The notes: generated from the sequence alone by a model not told the origin. A DNA stretch of 64,000 bases from Calditerrivibrio nitroreducens DSM 19672 (GCF_000183405.1 NC_014758.1:682001-746000); one strand, 5' to 3'. Positions 45,616 through 54,712 are shown, counted from the first letter of the stretch. Program-made: numbers and translations.

Positions 45616-46161
45616 ATGAGCATAGGGAAAAAGATTGTTGAATTAAGAATGAAAAAAAACCTTACCTTGAGACAGCTCTCCAAAATATCTGGCTGTTCAC
45701 TTGGTTTTTTATCTCAGGTTGAGAGAGATCTTGTATCTCCCACTGTATCTTCGTTAAAGAAGATAGCTGATGCACTTGAAGTAAATATGATGTATTTTTT
45801 TGATTCCCCCACTAAAACCCAGCGAATTGTTGTGAGAAAAGGGGAGAGAAATAGGATGACGAATCCCAAATCAAAAGTGGTTTATGAACTTTTGAGACCC
45901 CAATTTAGTGATTCTGATTTGCAGGCGCTGTACATGATACTGGAGCCAGGTGCTTTTAGTGGTAAAGAGCAGCATAGCCATAGCGGTGAAGAGTTTGCAT
46001 ACGTTATTAAGGGTAGGTTGGAAATTGTGGTGGAAGGGGAGCATTTCATCCTTGAAGAGGGGGACTCTGCCGTTTATAAATCTACCCAACCACATTCCTG
46101 GAAGAATGCCTATGATGGGATTACCGAGGTTCTCTGGGTAAATTACCCCCCATCATTCTAA
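45616..46161 (+). CDS. XRE-family regulator with cupin sensor domain
   Basis: A 181-aa transcription regulator: N-terminal helix-turn-helix (IVELRMKKNLTLRQLSKISG, LGFLSQVERDLVSPTVSSL) and a C-terminal cupin_2 domain (about residues 105-178, QHSHSGEEFAYVIKGRLEIV, AVYKSTQPHSW). Such proteins bind a small ligand in the cupin barrel. It is divergent from the liv transporter and may control it; that is inference. No ribosome binding site is visible. Confidence 0.88.
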   Translation: MSIGKKIVELRMKKNLTLRQLSKISGCSLGFLSQVERDLVSPTVSSLKKIADALEVNMMYFFDSPTKTQRIVVRKGERNRMTNPKSKVVYELLRPQFSDSDLQALYMILEPGAFSGKEQHSHSGEEFAYVIKGRLEIVVEGEHFILEEGDSAVYKSTQPHSWKNAYDGITEVLWVNYPPSF

Positions 46162-46213
46162 AAAAATATGCTGAAAAATAATAAAGCTATAAAATAGGGA
46201 TTGGGGTAAATAA

Positions 46214-46237
46214 AAAAGGGGCTGATATGCCCCTTTT
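46214..46237. terminator. Bidirectional terminator between XRE-cupin gene and rpmB
   Basis: AAAAGGGGC (46214-46222) and GCCCCTTTT (46229-46237), 6-nt loop, with A and T tracts on both sides. Confidence 0.85.
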
Positions 46238-46241
46238 ATTT

Positions 46242-46433
46242 TTAGGCTTTTTTGACTTTGCCGGCTTTGATGCACTTAGTACAAACTTTTATTCTTGCCA
46301 CAGTTCCATCGGGGTTTAACACTTTTACCTTATGAAGGTTTGGGTAAAAAACTCTTCTGGTTACGTTATGGGCATGGCTTATGTTGTGTCCAAACATTGG
46401 ACCTTTACCACATATATCACATCTTCTTGCCAT
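46242..46433 (-). CDS. rpmB: 50S ribosomal protein L28
   Basis: Large-subunit ribosomal protein, 63 aa, starting [20 protein letters not shown]. It is the zinc-ribbon (C+) form, with Cys pairs CDIC and CTKC. It stands alone, not beside rpmG. AGGAGG precedes the ATG, and a strong terminator follows. Confidence 0.97.
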   Translation of the reverse strand: MARRCDICGKGPMFGHNISHAHNVTRRVFYPNLHKVKVLNPDGTVARIKVCTKCIKAGKVKKA

Positions 46434-46541
46434 CTATAGCCTCCTGATTCTATTATCCTAAAAAGGGGGATTATAATAACACAAAATAAAAAATTAGCAA
46501 GTTTTTTTTACAAAAAACTTTTGTAATACTAAAAATTGATG

Positions 46542-46547
46542 TATAAT
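46542..46547 (+). promoter_or_regulatory. -10 box directly before comEC
   Basis: Perfect TATAAT ending 6 nt before ATG 46554; the -35 is poor (TTGTAA at 46521-46526, spacer 15). There is no ribosome binding site, so a leaderless mRNA starting near 46554 is predicted. Confidence 0.4.
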
Positions 46548-46553
46548 ACCTTT

Positions 46554-48212
46554 ATGAATCTAAACTTTACTTACAAATTGTTAAACGGGAAAAAGGTGGA
46601 ACTATTTTTTATACTGATAGTTTTAGCCTCTTTCTTGCCTATTCATATAATATTGAAATTCCTCCTGATGATTGTAATCTTTGGGATATTTCATCTAAAA
46701 AATTTGAAATGGTATTTAATTGTTTCCCTTACCGTACTGTTTTTTGTATCAAATTTTTCCGTATTTATCGTGGATAAAGAGCTTAAAAAAGATGGTACCT
46801 ATCAGTATTATTCCATAGGTGGCGTTGTGGAGGGGGTGGATGCTTCTCTGGGTACGATTATTTTTGGTAAAATAACGGGGAATATTGAAGGGTTTAGAAC
46901 TAACTATAGTATAGAAAAAGAGTATTTTAGAATGAGGTTACCTTTTTATTCTGCGCTTATAAGTTTTAGAAATGATGCCATCGATAAACTATACTATGGA
47001 TCAAATAAACAGATCACACTTATACCAGCTATGTTTTATGGGGAAAAAAGGTATATTTCTGCAAAAGATACTGAAAATTTTACTCTGGCGGGGTTAAATC
47101 ATATCCTTGCAATATCCGGACAGCACGTTGGAATAATTTTATTGGTGATTTTCTCTTTGTTGTATAAACTGCCTTTTAAGTTAAAAATGGTCATCTCGTC
47201 TGTAATGATTCTGCTATTTATACCAATTGCGGGTTTTAAAATACCTGTTTTGCGGGCGGCGGTTTTTGTCCTGATAATTACCATAGCTTATACATTTGAT
47301 GTGAAGGTAAGGATGAACAAACTCATTTTATGGGTGGCTTCTTTATTTCTCATCGTAGAACCTGATGTTTTAAACTCCCCTTCTTTTGCCCTTTCATTTC
47401 TTGCTGTTTACGGCATTTCGCAGGTAGATAGAGATTATTTTTCAGATCATAAATTCTTGTCGGGAGTTATGGTAGGGATCTATGCCACAGTGTTTACCAC
47501 CCCTTATATACTTGCCAATTTTGGAATGATCAATCTACTATCTTTCCTTAATTCTATTTTGATTTCACCATTTGCTTTTTTGATAATCCTTCTGGGGATA
47601 TTTTCACTTTTAAGTGTAAAGCTTGTAATACCTATCGGAATTTTGGCAGAAAGAGTTACGTATAATTTTATAGATCTGCTTTCAAAGATTACTGAATTTG
47701 GTTTTATCCTGAAATATGTACCTGTGTGGGTGGGGATGTTGACTATTGTAATATTGTTTATTCTGTCTACCCTCCATTACAGGTATATATTGCTTTTTGG
47801 TTTTTTGATACTTTTTTACCCTGGAAAGGTTAATAAATTGGTTGCCTTTCCGGATCTTTCTCATTCGAGGGGGTATTTTTTATTAGGTGATACTTCTGAG
47901 GTTTACTTTGAGGGGTCTTCATATGAGTTTAGATATAGATTTCTTCCGGAATATGTTAAAAATGGTGGGGGTAGGTATCTGGATTTTGGATATATAGATG
48001 TGGGATATGACACTAAGTTTTTAAAAATTGCCCATCCGGATCAGTTTTCAAATAGGGTATGCCTGGATCGGAATGGATGTGAGATAGTATTGGTTACCAG
48101 TAAAAAAGCATTGAAAAAGATCAATTTACTTGATAATACTACATATGTGACATACTCTAAAAAAATTTTAGCCGATAAAATTATCACACCACCTTATTAC
48201 CTCTACAGATGA
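46554..48212 (+). CDS. comEC: ComEC/Rec2-type DNA-uptake channel
   Basis: Inner-membrane protein thought to carry single-stranded DNA into the cytoplasm during natural transformation. From ATG 46554 it has 552 aa. The competence domain is clear: FTLAGLNHILAISGQHVG and PVLRAAVF motifs followed by many hydrophobic segments (about residues 180-425). The N-terminal part has two membrane segments and a small soluble region (about 55-130). The C-terminal about 110 residues do not show the metal-binding HXHXDH of the metallo-beta-lactamase domain that long ComEC proteins carry. No other competence gene is adjacent. Confidence 0.88.
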   Translation: MNLNFTYKLLNGKKVELFFILIVLASFLPIHIILKFLLMIVIFGIFHLKNLKWYLIVSLTVLFFVSNFSVFIVDKELKKDGTYQYYSIGGVVEGVDASLGTIIFGKITGNIEGFRTNYSIEKEYFRMRLPFYSALISFRNDAIDKLYYGSNKQITLIPAMFYGEKRYISAKDTENFTLAGLNHILAISGQHVGIILLVIFSLLYKLPFKLKMVISSVMILLFIPIAGFKIPVLRAAVFVLIITIAYTFDVKVRMNKLILWVASLFLIVEPDVLNSPSFALSFLAVYGISQVDRDYFSDHKFLSGVMVGIYATVFTTPYILANFGMINLLSFLNSILISPFAFLIILLGIFSLLSVKLVIPIGILAERVTYNFIDLLSKITEFGFILKYVPVWVGMLTIVILFILSTLHYRYILLFGFLILFYPGKVNKLVAFPDLSHSRGYFLLGDTSEVYFEGSSYEFRYRFLPEYVKNGGGRYLDFGYIDVGYDTKFLKIAHPDQFSNRVCLDRNGCEIVLVTSKKALKKINLLDNTTYVTYSKKILADKIITPPYYLYR

Positions 48213-48214
48213 AA

Positions 48215-48565
48215 TCAAACCTTACGGATCGACTTCTCCCTTGTCTCTTTCAGTATTTTCCATTCATTATTGCTTTTTATAAGGATCGATTTCGAAAAAT
48301 AGTCCACCTGCCCTTCTTCTAAAGAGAGAAAAGATTCTATAAATAATACTTTTGCCAGATTCCTTTTTTCTTCAGTCTTTATAATGGTGATATTAATCGG
48401 CAGTAACTCTTTTTTCAAGTTTTCAAAAAAGTCTGTATAAGACTGCTTTTCAGGGAAAAATCTTATAAAATCGCTTCCATTGGCGTAGCAACCATATATA
48501 ACATCGGGATTATTCTGGGTAAAAGCATTAAACCTTTTCAAAATAATCTCTGACGGGGATTCCAA
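48215..48565 (-). CDS. Small NTF2-like-fold protein of unknown function
   Basis: A 116-aa protein that I recognise only as resembling the NTF2/SnoaL-like alpha-plus-beta fold: an N-terminal helix pair (PSEIILKRFNAFTQNNPDVIYGCY), then curved-sheet strands ending in SILIKSNNEWKILKE, a typical closing strand of this fold. The start is TTG 48565, with GGGAGGT about 8 nt upstream, inside the end of hflX (38-nt overlap). It is translationally coupled to hflX. Related domains occur in YchJ-like proteins. Function unknown. Confidence 0.7.
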   Translation of the reverse strand: MESPSEIILKRFNAFTQNNPDVIYGCYANGSDFIRFFPEKQSYTDFFENLKKELLPINITIIKTEEKRNLAKVLFIESFLSLEEGQVDYFSKSILIKSNNEWKILKETREKSIRKV

Positions 48566-50186
48566 GTTTTTTACCTCCCACAAAAAGGATATGATTTATT
48601 TTTATTATTAGTTCTTCAAATGTTTTTTTGTTGAGGGCGGATATGAATATAGCCTCTGGATAATCCTTTTGGGCTTCTGTAATTACCTGTTTATCCACGA
48701 GGTCAATTTTATTAAACACCATTATTTTCGGTTTGTCGTTTAATTTTAGTTCCTCAAATATTTGATTTACAGCGTCTATCTGTTTTTTATACTGAGTATT
48801 AGAAATATCCACAAGATGAATGAAAAGGTCAGACTCTTCAAGCTCTTCAAGGGTAGATTTAAATGCCCCTTTCAGGCTTTCTGGAAGATTTCTTATAAAT
48901 CCTACGGTGTCTGTAAGGATACATTCCCTATCTTCCGGGAAACGAAGCCTTTTGGAGGTGGTATCCAGTGTGGCAAACATGAGATTGTCTGCATAAACAT
49001 CACTTTTGGTGAGATTATTTAAAAGGGTCGATTTACCTGCATTTGTGTAACCCACTATTGAAACTATGGGAAGATTTTTCCTCGTTCTTTTTACCCTCTG
49101 GGTCTGCCTTACAGACTCTATATCCTTTAATTTATTGGTTAAAAATGCTATTCTATCCCTGATCCTTCTTTTATCTATTTCAAGCTTCGTTTCTCCCGGC
49201 CCTCTTCCTCCTATTCCACCCGTCAATCTTGATAGGGAGTCGTCTCTTCCGGTGAGTCGTGGAAGAATATGCTTTAGCTGGGCAAGCTCCACCCTTATTT
49301 TCCCTTCATTAGACTTTGCCCTTCTGGCGAAGATATCCAGAATGAGCTGGGTTCTATCCAATATTTTCATCTCTGTTTGCTCTGCAATACTGCGGGATTG
49401 AGCTGGGGATAGAATGTTGTCGAATATTAGATAATCGATATTATTTTGCATGGCATAGATCACTATCTCTTTTAATTTACCTGGGCCCACCACAAATTTT
49501 GGATGAATAGCCCCTTTTATCTGTATGAATGCCTCTTCGGGGATGATTTCTGCGGTTCTACATAGCTCTTTCAGCTCAAATAGACTTTCTTCCGCCTCTT
49601 TTTTGTCTTTATAAACCCCAATTAAAACTCCAGAAAAACCCTTTTTTACCTCATATCTTTCCTTTATCTTTCTGGAAAGCTCCGATTCTATAGCGGAGAT
49701 GAATTCAATAAAATTATCCTTAATATTGTATGGATCTTTATATTCGATGATATCATACTCTTTTTCATGGGATGGGTAGAGATAGGCCATCTGTAGTTTA
49801 TAGGGCTCTCCCCTGTCGTTTAGTTTTATTACGGAGACTGCATCAAGTCTTAAAAGTTTTAGATCGGTAATATCATCCTCATCTAAATCTTCCCCGTAGA
49901 GGTGTGTGTGGAGTAGTCTGAGACCCCTTAGTTTACCGGGTGTTATGGCAAATCTTTCAAGTTTTGGAATAAGTACCTCTTTGTTTGTACCCACAAGGAC
50001 GATCTGTATGATGTTGTTTCTATCTATCAAAAGACCTATCTGTCTTCCCATCTCAAAGGATATTGAGGAGATTCTTTTTAAAAGTTCATTTGAGATGAGA
50101 GTGTCTGATATATTTTTCTTTTTAATAAATTTTTCTAAAGTTCTTAGATAACCTACTTTTACATTATCAGTATAACCGTATAAAAT
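48528..50186 (-). CDS. hflX: Ribosome-associated GTPase HflX, probable AUU start
   Basis: GTPase that splits stalled 70S ribosomes after stress. Domain order: N-terminal extension, HflX domain with GRGPGETKLEIDKRRIRDRI (about residue 320), G domain with GYTNAGKST, DTVGFIRNLP and NKID. The first ATG is at 50051 and would give 507 aa starting MGRQIGLLID in the middle of a conserved segment. The frame continues upstream without a stop to AAGGAGG (50198-50192) and ATT at 50186, 5 nt after it. Those 45 extra residues (LYGYTDNVKVGYLRTLEKF) match the YGNT-type N-terminal region of long HflX proteins. No ATG, GTG or TTG exists in between. An AUU start is therefore proposed (552 aa). Confidence 0.85.
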   Translation of the reverse strand: MLYGYTDNVKVGYLRTLEKFIKKKNISDTLISNELLKRISSISFEMGRQIGLLIDRNNIIQIVLVGTNKEVLIPKLERFAITPGKLRGLRLLHTHLYGEDLDEDDITDLKLLRLDAVSVIKLNDRGEPYKLQMAYLYPSHEKEYDIIEYKDPYNIKDNFIEFISAIESELSRKIKERYEVKKGFSGVLIGVYKDKKEAEESLFELKELCRTAEIIPEEAFIQIKGAIHPKFVVGPGKLKEIVIYAMQNNIDYLIFDNILSPAQSRSIAEQTEMKILDRTQLILDIFARRAKSNEGKIRVELAQLKHILPRLTGRDDSLSRLTGGIGGRGPGETKLEIDKRRIRDRIAFLTNKLKDIESVRQTQRVKRTRKNLPIVSIVGYTNAGKSTLLNNLTKSDVYADNLMFATLDTTSKRLRFPEDRECILTDTVGFIRNLPESLKGAFKSTLEELEESDLFIHLVDISNTQYKKQIDAVNQIFEELKLNDKPKIMVFNKIDLVDKQVITEAQKDYPEAIFISALNKKTFEELIIKINHILFVGGKKLGIPVRDYFEKV

Positions 50187-50253
50187 ATCTGCCTCCTTTA
50201 CTAATTTAAATTGTTATGTTATAAAAAGCAATAGAAAAATATCGAGGTGTTTT

Positions 50254-51471
50254 ATGTATTTCCCTTTAGAAGCTCAGACATTGATTTTACAGTATGCGGA
50301 TAAAGTGGGCTATGAGATCGTACCATCTACAGAGGCTCTGGGTAGGATAGCTTATGAAAAAGTGTATTCCAACAGAAAATTACCTCCCAGGGATAATTCC
50401 GCTATGGATGGTTACGTCATCAGATGGGAAGATTATGAGAATGGGATCAGGGAATTTCGGGTTAATGGGGTAATAAAAGCTGGTGATGATGTATCCGGAT
50501 ATCATGTGGGAAAAGGGGAATGCTATAAAATAATGACTGGTGGTTTTATCCCATCCGGTGGGGATAGTGTGGCGGAAATCGAAATTACCGATGAAGGAGC
50601 CTATAAAGTTCAGATAGATGGTAAGATGAAATATGGTAATCATGTCCGAAAGGCCGGTGAAGATGTGGATTTGGGTGATGAAATAGATATTGAGGGGAAA
50701 GAGATAACACCTTTTATACTTTCAAGGCTTCTTTCCGCAGGTATTACATATATAAAGGTGAGTAGAAGGTTGAGGGTGGGGATCTTTTCCACAGGTGGTG
50801 AGCTTACATTCCCCACTGATGCGGCATATCCAGAAAAAATCATCGATTCAAATGGATTTTTTGCAAGGGGATTTTTGAAAAACTTTGGTGTGGATGTGGA
50901 ATATCTTGGTATTTTTAAAGATGACAACGAAGATTTGAAAAATTTTCTCGAAGGTATCGATAAAAAATATGACATTCTAGTATCAAGCGCCGGAATATCA
51001 AGTGGTGATTACGATGTGGTGGGGAATGTGGCGGATGAACTGGGGATTAAATGGTTAATTAGGGGGATAAAGCAGAAACCTGGGAAACCTTTTTCTTTTG
51101 GATTTATAAATGAGCTGCCATTTTTTGCCCTTCCTGGTAATCCAGTAAGCTCTACTTTCTGCGTCTTTTTCTATCTGGTGCCATTCATAAAAAAAATGTA
51201 CGGTGTGAAGGATGTATTACCAAAATCTGTGGATGCTTATCTTAAGGGGAGGATGAAGAAAAGAAATGATAGAGTCCATTTCAATAGAGTATTACTAAGA
51301 TATGAAGATGGCCGTTTTGTGGCTTATCCTTTTGATAGTCAGGATTCCCACATGATCGGTTCCATTGCTGAGTCGAATGGATTCTGTATGATACCTTCCG
51401 AGATGGTGGGGGAGATCGAAGAAGGGGTACTTTTAAAAGTATATCCATACGACTTTAAGACTATTATATGA
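50254..51471 (+). CDS. moeA: Molybdopterin molybdenumtransferase MoeA
   Basis: Inserts molybdenum into adenylylated molybdopterin, the last step of Mo-cofactor synthesis. The 405-aa protein has the family motifs LPPRDNSAMDGYVI (residues 43-56), IMTGGFIPSGGDSV, STGGEL, SSAGISSGDYDVV and LPGNPVSSTFC. GAGGTG lies before the ATG. It serves molybdenum enzymes other than nitrogenase, such as nitrate reductase. It overlaps the pseudouridine synthase gene by 4 nt and is divergent from hflX. Confidence 0.95.
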   Translation: MYFPLEAQTLILQYADKVGYEIVPSTEALGRIAYEKVYSNRKLPPRDNSAMDGYVIRWEDYENGIREFRVNGVIKAGDDVSGYHVGKGECYKIMTGGFIPSGGDSVAEIEITDEGAYKVQIDGKMKYGNHVRKAGEDVDLGDEIDIEGKEITPFILSRLLSAGITYIKVSRRLRVGIFSTGGELTFPTDAAYPEKIIDSNGFFARGFLKNFGVDVEYLGIFKDDNEDLKNFLEGIDKKYDILVSSAGISSGDYDVVGNVADELGIKWLIRGIKQKPGKPFSFGFINELPFFALPGNPVSSTFCVFFYLVPFIKKMYGVKDVLPKSVDAYLKGRMKKRNDRVHFNRVLLRYEDGRFVAYPFDSQDSHMIGSIAESNGFCMIPSEMVGEIEEGVLLKVYPYDFKTII

Positions 51472-52103
51472 ATTTTGAAATAGTTTACGATGATGATGAT
51501 ATCCTTGTGGTAAACAAGGGGCATGGTTTATTGGTTGTACCGGATAGGTATGATAAGGATCTTCCCAATTTAAAAGATCTACTTACCGAAATTTACGGCA
51601 GAATATTTGTGGTTCACAGGCTTGACTATGGCACTTCTGGGATTATGGTGTTTGCAAAAAATGAAAGATCTCACAGGAGTCTGTCGATACAATTTGAGAG
51701 ATCAGAGGTTGACAAGAGGTATTACGCCATCTGCAAAGGGGTATTTCCGGCGGATCTTACCTGTATGCTACCGATCTCAAAGGTGAATTATCATGGTAGG
51801 TATAAGATAAATTTCAAAAGTGGTAGAAAGGCTCTGACATCCTTTTCTGTTTTAGATAGATTTTCCGATAAGACTTTGATTGATGTTGTTCCTCTCACCG
51901 GTAGATCCCATCAGATAAGGGTGCATCTTAAAGCTTTGGGGTATCCATTGTATTACGATTTTTTGTACAATGAAAAGAGGGAGGATAAAAGGTTGACCCT
52001 TCAGGCTTATTATTTACGGTTTAGACACCCTGTAAAATCAACAACTATGGAGTTTCAGTCTGATATTTCAGAGTTTTTAAGAGAAATCTTAAAAATTTCC
52101 TAA
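51468..52103 (+). CDS. RluA-family RNA pseudouridine synthase
   Basis: Isomerises uridine in rRNA or tRNA. The 211-aa protein has the catalytic motif HRLDYGTSGIMVFAK (Asp near residue 53), the KRYYAICKG strand and LTGRSHQIRVHLKALGYPL. It lacks the N-terminal S4 domain of RluC/RluD, so it is the short RluA-like type; the target base cannot be told. Translationally coupled to moeA. The TAA stop overlaps the flagellin promoter. Confidence 0.9.
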   Translation: MNFEIVYDDDDILVVNKGHGLLVVPDRYDKDLPNLKDLLTEIYGRIFVVHRLDYGTSGIMVFAKNERSHRSLSIQFERSEVDKRYYAICKGVFPADLTCMLPISKVNYHGRYKINFKSGRKALTSFSVLDRFSDKTLIDVVPLTGRSHQIRVHLKALGYPLYYDFLYNEKREDKRLTLQAYYLRFRHPVKSTTMEFQSDISEFLREILKIS

Positions 52104-52127
52104 AGTTTTAATCATCTTTTCCGATAC
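52101..52127 (+). promoter_or_regulatory. Sigma-28 (FliA) promoter of flagellin
   Basis: TAAAGTTT (52101-52108), 11-bp spacer, TCCGATAC (52120-52127); the consensus is TAAAGTTT-N11-GCCGATAA. The match starts on the stop codon of the gene before. Confidence 0.88.
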
Positions 52128-52136
52128 ACTACTTAA

Positions 52137-52177
52137 GACGCAGGGAAGCGTCATAGAAAATAGAGAAACCCTCTATT
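52137..52177 (+). promoter_or_regulatory. Flagellin mRNA leader with two hairpins
   Basis: Hairpin 1: GACGC, loop AGGGAA, GCGTC (52137-52152). Hairpin 2: AATAGAG, loop AAACC, CTCTATT (52159-52177). AAGGAGGA follows at about 52187-52194. A GGA in a hairpin loop plus a second GGA in the ribosome binding site is the layout of CsrA-controlled flagellin leaders (known for Bacillus hag). The CsrA reading is inference; the hairpins are directly seen. Confidence 0.6.
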
Positions 52178-52198
52178 GAAAGAATCAAGGAGGATAAT

Positions 52199-54469
52199 AT
52201 GGCAGTGTCAATTTACAACAACCTAATGTCTTTGAATGCCCAAAGGCATATCACGATTACCAACAACATGTTGGGAAAGTCTCTTGAGAGACTATCTTCA
52301 GGTCTCAGGATCAATCATGCTTCAGATGATGCCTCAGGTATGGCAATCTCTGAAAAGCTGAGGGGGCAGATAAGTGGTCTGAAAAGATCAATCATGAATG
52401 CCCAGGATGGTATATCTATGCTTCAAACTGCCGAAGGAGCCTTAGAAGAGGTCTCCGCAATGCTCCAAAGGATGAGGGAGCTGGCGGTACAGGCGGCAAA
52501 CGGTACATATACTTCAAACGATAGGGTTGAACTCCAGAAAGAGGTGGAACAGCTCAAATCAGAAATCAACAGAATATCAGCCGCCACAGAATTCAACACC
52601 AAAAAGCTTTTAAACGGTGATGGCACAGCACTATGGTCGGCAAGCGACAACAAGATCAGTGCCCTTATAAGGGGTAACGTGGCTGAAGGGAACTACGAAA
52701 TCAGCCTGAAGGCCAACAAAATTGGCCAGAATCAGGTATTTAAAACAGACATTATGACCCTTCAGGAAGGGAAAATAGGCGCAAGCTATGTCGATTCAGC
52801 TTCAGATACGACCAATATCGAAAGTGTTCGTAACCCCAAAACACTCTGGGCAACCGGAACATCAGACTATACCCTCACACTATACGGCCCAGCTTCAACC
52901 ACCTCTCCATCCGTAGCTACAATAGGATCTTATCTGCAGACAGGATCAGCAGGTGTAATAGGAACCCCAAACATTAGCTCCGCTCTTACATTCGACGGTT
53001 ATGCCCTTGTGGAGATTACAGGGGATAATGCCTCTGCAGCCACAACATATTTTTATAGCGCCAAAACAGGTCAATTGATAGGTCAATCTTCAGACACTGA
53101 TATCACCAATGGTATATCCACAACTGCAGGTTTCTCTTTATCAGCCGTTGGTACTTTTCAAAAAGGGGATAAATTTTTGTTTTCAGTGTCAAGGGGTGTA
53201 AATTATACAACTGCCCCAACAGGATCCGGGGCCATTCGTATTACAGGTGGTCCAGCAGATCAACAGTTAAGTATATCAATAAACTACACATCTTCTGGTT
53301 CGCTTGCTTCGGCTACGGATAAGGTTACTCAAACGATATACCTTGCGGATCTGGATGAGCAGACTGGTAATCTGAATATAGGTAGTCTTGATATAGTATT
53401 TGATAGGACCGATAATGGATCTGTAAATTCAGGTAGCGGTACTCTTCATATCGCCGGTGGTGGTGAAGCGGCTACCACAACTACAAAACTTAAAGATATC
53501 GCAAGATTTATAGATGCAGATGGGAATAATCTTTTTGAAAACAGACAGGAGCTTACAATATGGGGTAATGGCCAAAGTGCTGTGATCTATCTGGAAGCCG
53601 ATGATACAGTAGCTGATTTTGAAGATAAGCTCACAGATGCGATCGTAAACAAATTGGGTTTAGGCTCAGAGAATGCTCTTGTAAATTCACATCTTGTGGA
53701 TTATATCTCAATACCTGATACCGCAGGTGCAAGGACTGTAAAAGGTACCTTTATAATCCAAACAGCTCTTGCGGGAGAGCAGGGGGAGATAGCTTTCAGC
53801 GGGGATCAGAGACTGCTTAATGCGCTTTCTTTAGCTGAAATCCAGAAATCAGAAAACAACACCACCCTTGTAACCATCAAAGATGCCCACACCGGTGATC
53901 TGATAGGTACAGATGAGACAGGTAATGATAGAGTAAACGGCGTGATCAATGGTATAGAACTCGTAATAGATTCAAGGGCAAACGTATCTGCAGAATGGGA
54001 TTCCACAAACAATACATTAATATTTAAAGAAAATGCTAATGCATCCACAAAGAAATATTACCTCCATGTGGTGGATAATTCCACTGATCTTCAAATAGGG
54101 CCAAACAAAGGGCAGAGTCTCTCAGTATCTATACCACAGCTAGATGTGAAAGGGCTTGGAATCGAAAATGTGTACCTTGTTTCCCAGTCTCTTGCCCAGA
54201 AGGCAATTCCGGATATTGACAATGCTTTGAGTCAGGTGGTGACTATCAGAGCTACGATAGGTGCCCAGATCAATAGACTTGAGCATACAATTAAAAACCT
54301 GACAGTGGCAAGGGAGAATATGACTGCTTCAGAATCAAGAATTCGTGACCTTGATGTGGCTGAAGAGATGGCTACATTCACAAGATATCAGATTCTTGGA
54401 CAATCTGGTATGGCTATGTTGGCTCAGGCCAATCAGATTCCACAGATGGCTTTACAACTTTTAAAATAG
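52199..54469 (+). CDS. fliC: Flagellin
   Basis: Filament protein secreted by the flagellar export apparatus. The 756-aa protein has a conserved N terminus (SIYNNLMSLNAQRHI, LERLSSGLRINHASDDASG, residues 1-160, D0/D1 helices) and C terminus (RATIGAQINRLEHTIKNL, ESRIRDLDVAEEMATFTRYQI, ending MALQLLK). The middle about 480 residues are a variable, Ser/Thr/Gly-rich D2/D3 region, much larger than in short flagellins and rich in possible O-glycosylation sites, in agreement with the pse genes downstream. Strong AAGGAGGA site. Sigma-28 promoter upstream. Confidence 0.97.
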   Translation: MAVSIYNNLMSLNAQRHITITNNMLGKSLERLSSGLRINHASDDASGMAISEKLRGQISGLKRSIMNAQDGISMLQTAEGALEEVSAMLQRMRELAVQAANGTYTSNDRVELQKEVEQLKSEINRISAATEFNTKKLLNGDGTALWSASDNKISALIRGNVAEGNYEISLKANKIGQNQVFKTDIMTLQEGKIGASYVDSASDTTNIESVRNPKTLWATGTSDYTLTLYGPASTTSPSVATIGSYLQTGSAGVIGTPNISSALTFDGYALVEITGDNASAATTYFYSAKTGQLIGQSSDTDITNGISTTAGFSLSAVGTFQKGDKFLFSVSRGVNYTTAPTGSGAIRITGGPADQQLSISINYTSSGSLASATDKVTQTIYLADLDEQTGNLNIGSLDIVFDRTDNGSVNSGSGTLHIAGGGEAATTTTKLKDIARFIDADGNNLFENRQELTIWGNGQSAVIYLEADDTVADFEDKLTDAIVNKLGLGSENALVNSHLVDYISIPDTAGARTVKGTFIIQTALAGEQGEIAFSGDQRLLNALSLAEIQKSENNTTLVTIKDAHTGDLIGTDETGNDRVNGVINGIELVIDSRANVSAEWDSTNNTLIFKENANASTKKYYLHVVDNSTDLQIGPNKGQSLSVSIPQLDVKGLGIENVYLVSQSLAQKAIPDIDNALSQVVTIRATIGAQINRLEHTIKNLTVARENMTASESRIRDLDVAEEMATFTRYQILGQSGMAMLAQANQIPQMALQLLK

Positions 54470-54507
54470 TTTGATAATTTAAAAAATTAAAAACATGGAG
54501 GTAAGTT

Positions 54508-54687
54508 ATGTCTGCAGTAGTTAGAAAAAGTGAAAACAATAATATAAATAAAGAAAAATCTCAACTTACCAAACTTTATGAAATGTTGAGGGAAATGTTT
54601 AATACGGATTACTACGGAGCAGTTGAGATCAAATTTGAAGCAGGTAAAGTGACAATTGTAAAGAAAACTGAAAGTATAAAGATCTAA
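54508..54687 (+). CDS. Small YezD-like protein (DUF2292) after flagellin
   Basis: A 59-aa protein: MSAVVRKSEN at the start, a helix (LTKLYEMLREMF) and the end YGAVEIKFEAGKVTIVKKTE followed by SIKI. The pattern YGxVxIxxxxGKVxxIxKTExI is that of YezD/DUF2292 proteins, small single-domain proteins of unknown function. GGAGG at 54497-54501 precedes the ATG. It lies 38 nt after flagellin and ahead of the terminator, so it is read from the flagellin promoter. Confidence 0.78.
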   Translation: MSAVVRKSENNNINKEKSQLTKLYEMLREMFNTDYYGAVEIKFEAGKVTIVKKTESIKI

Positions 54688-54712
54688 TTTTAGCATCGAT
54701 TAAGAGATTATG

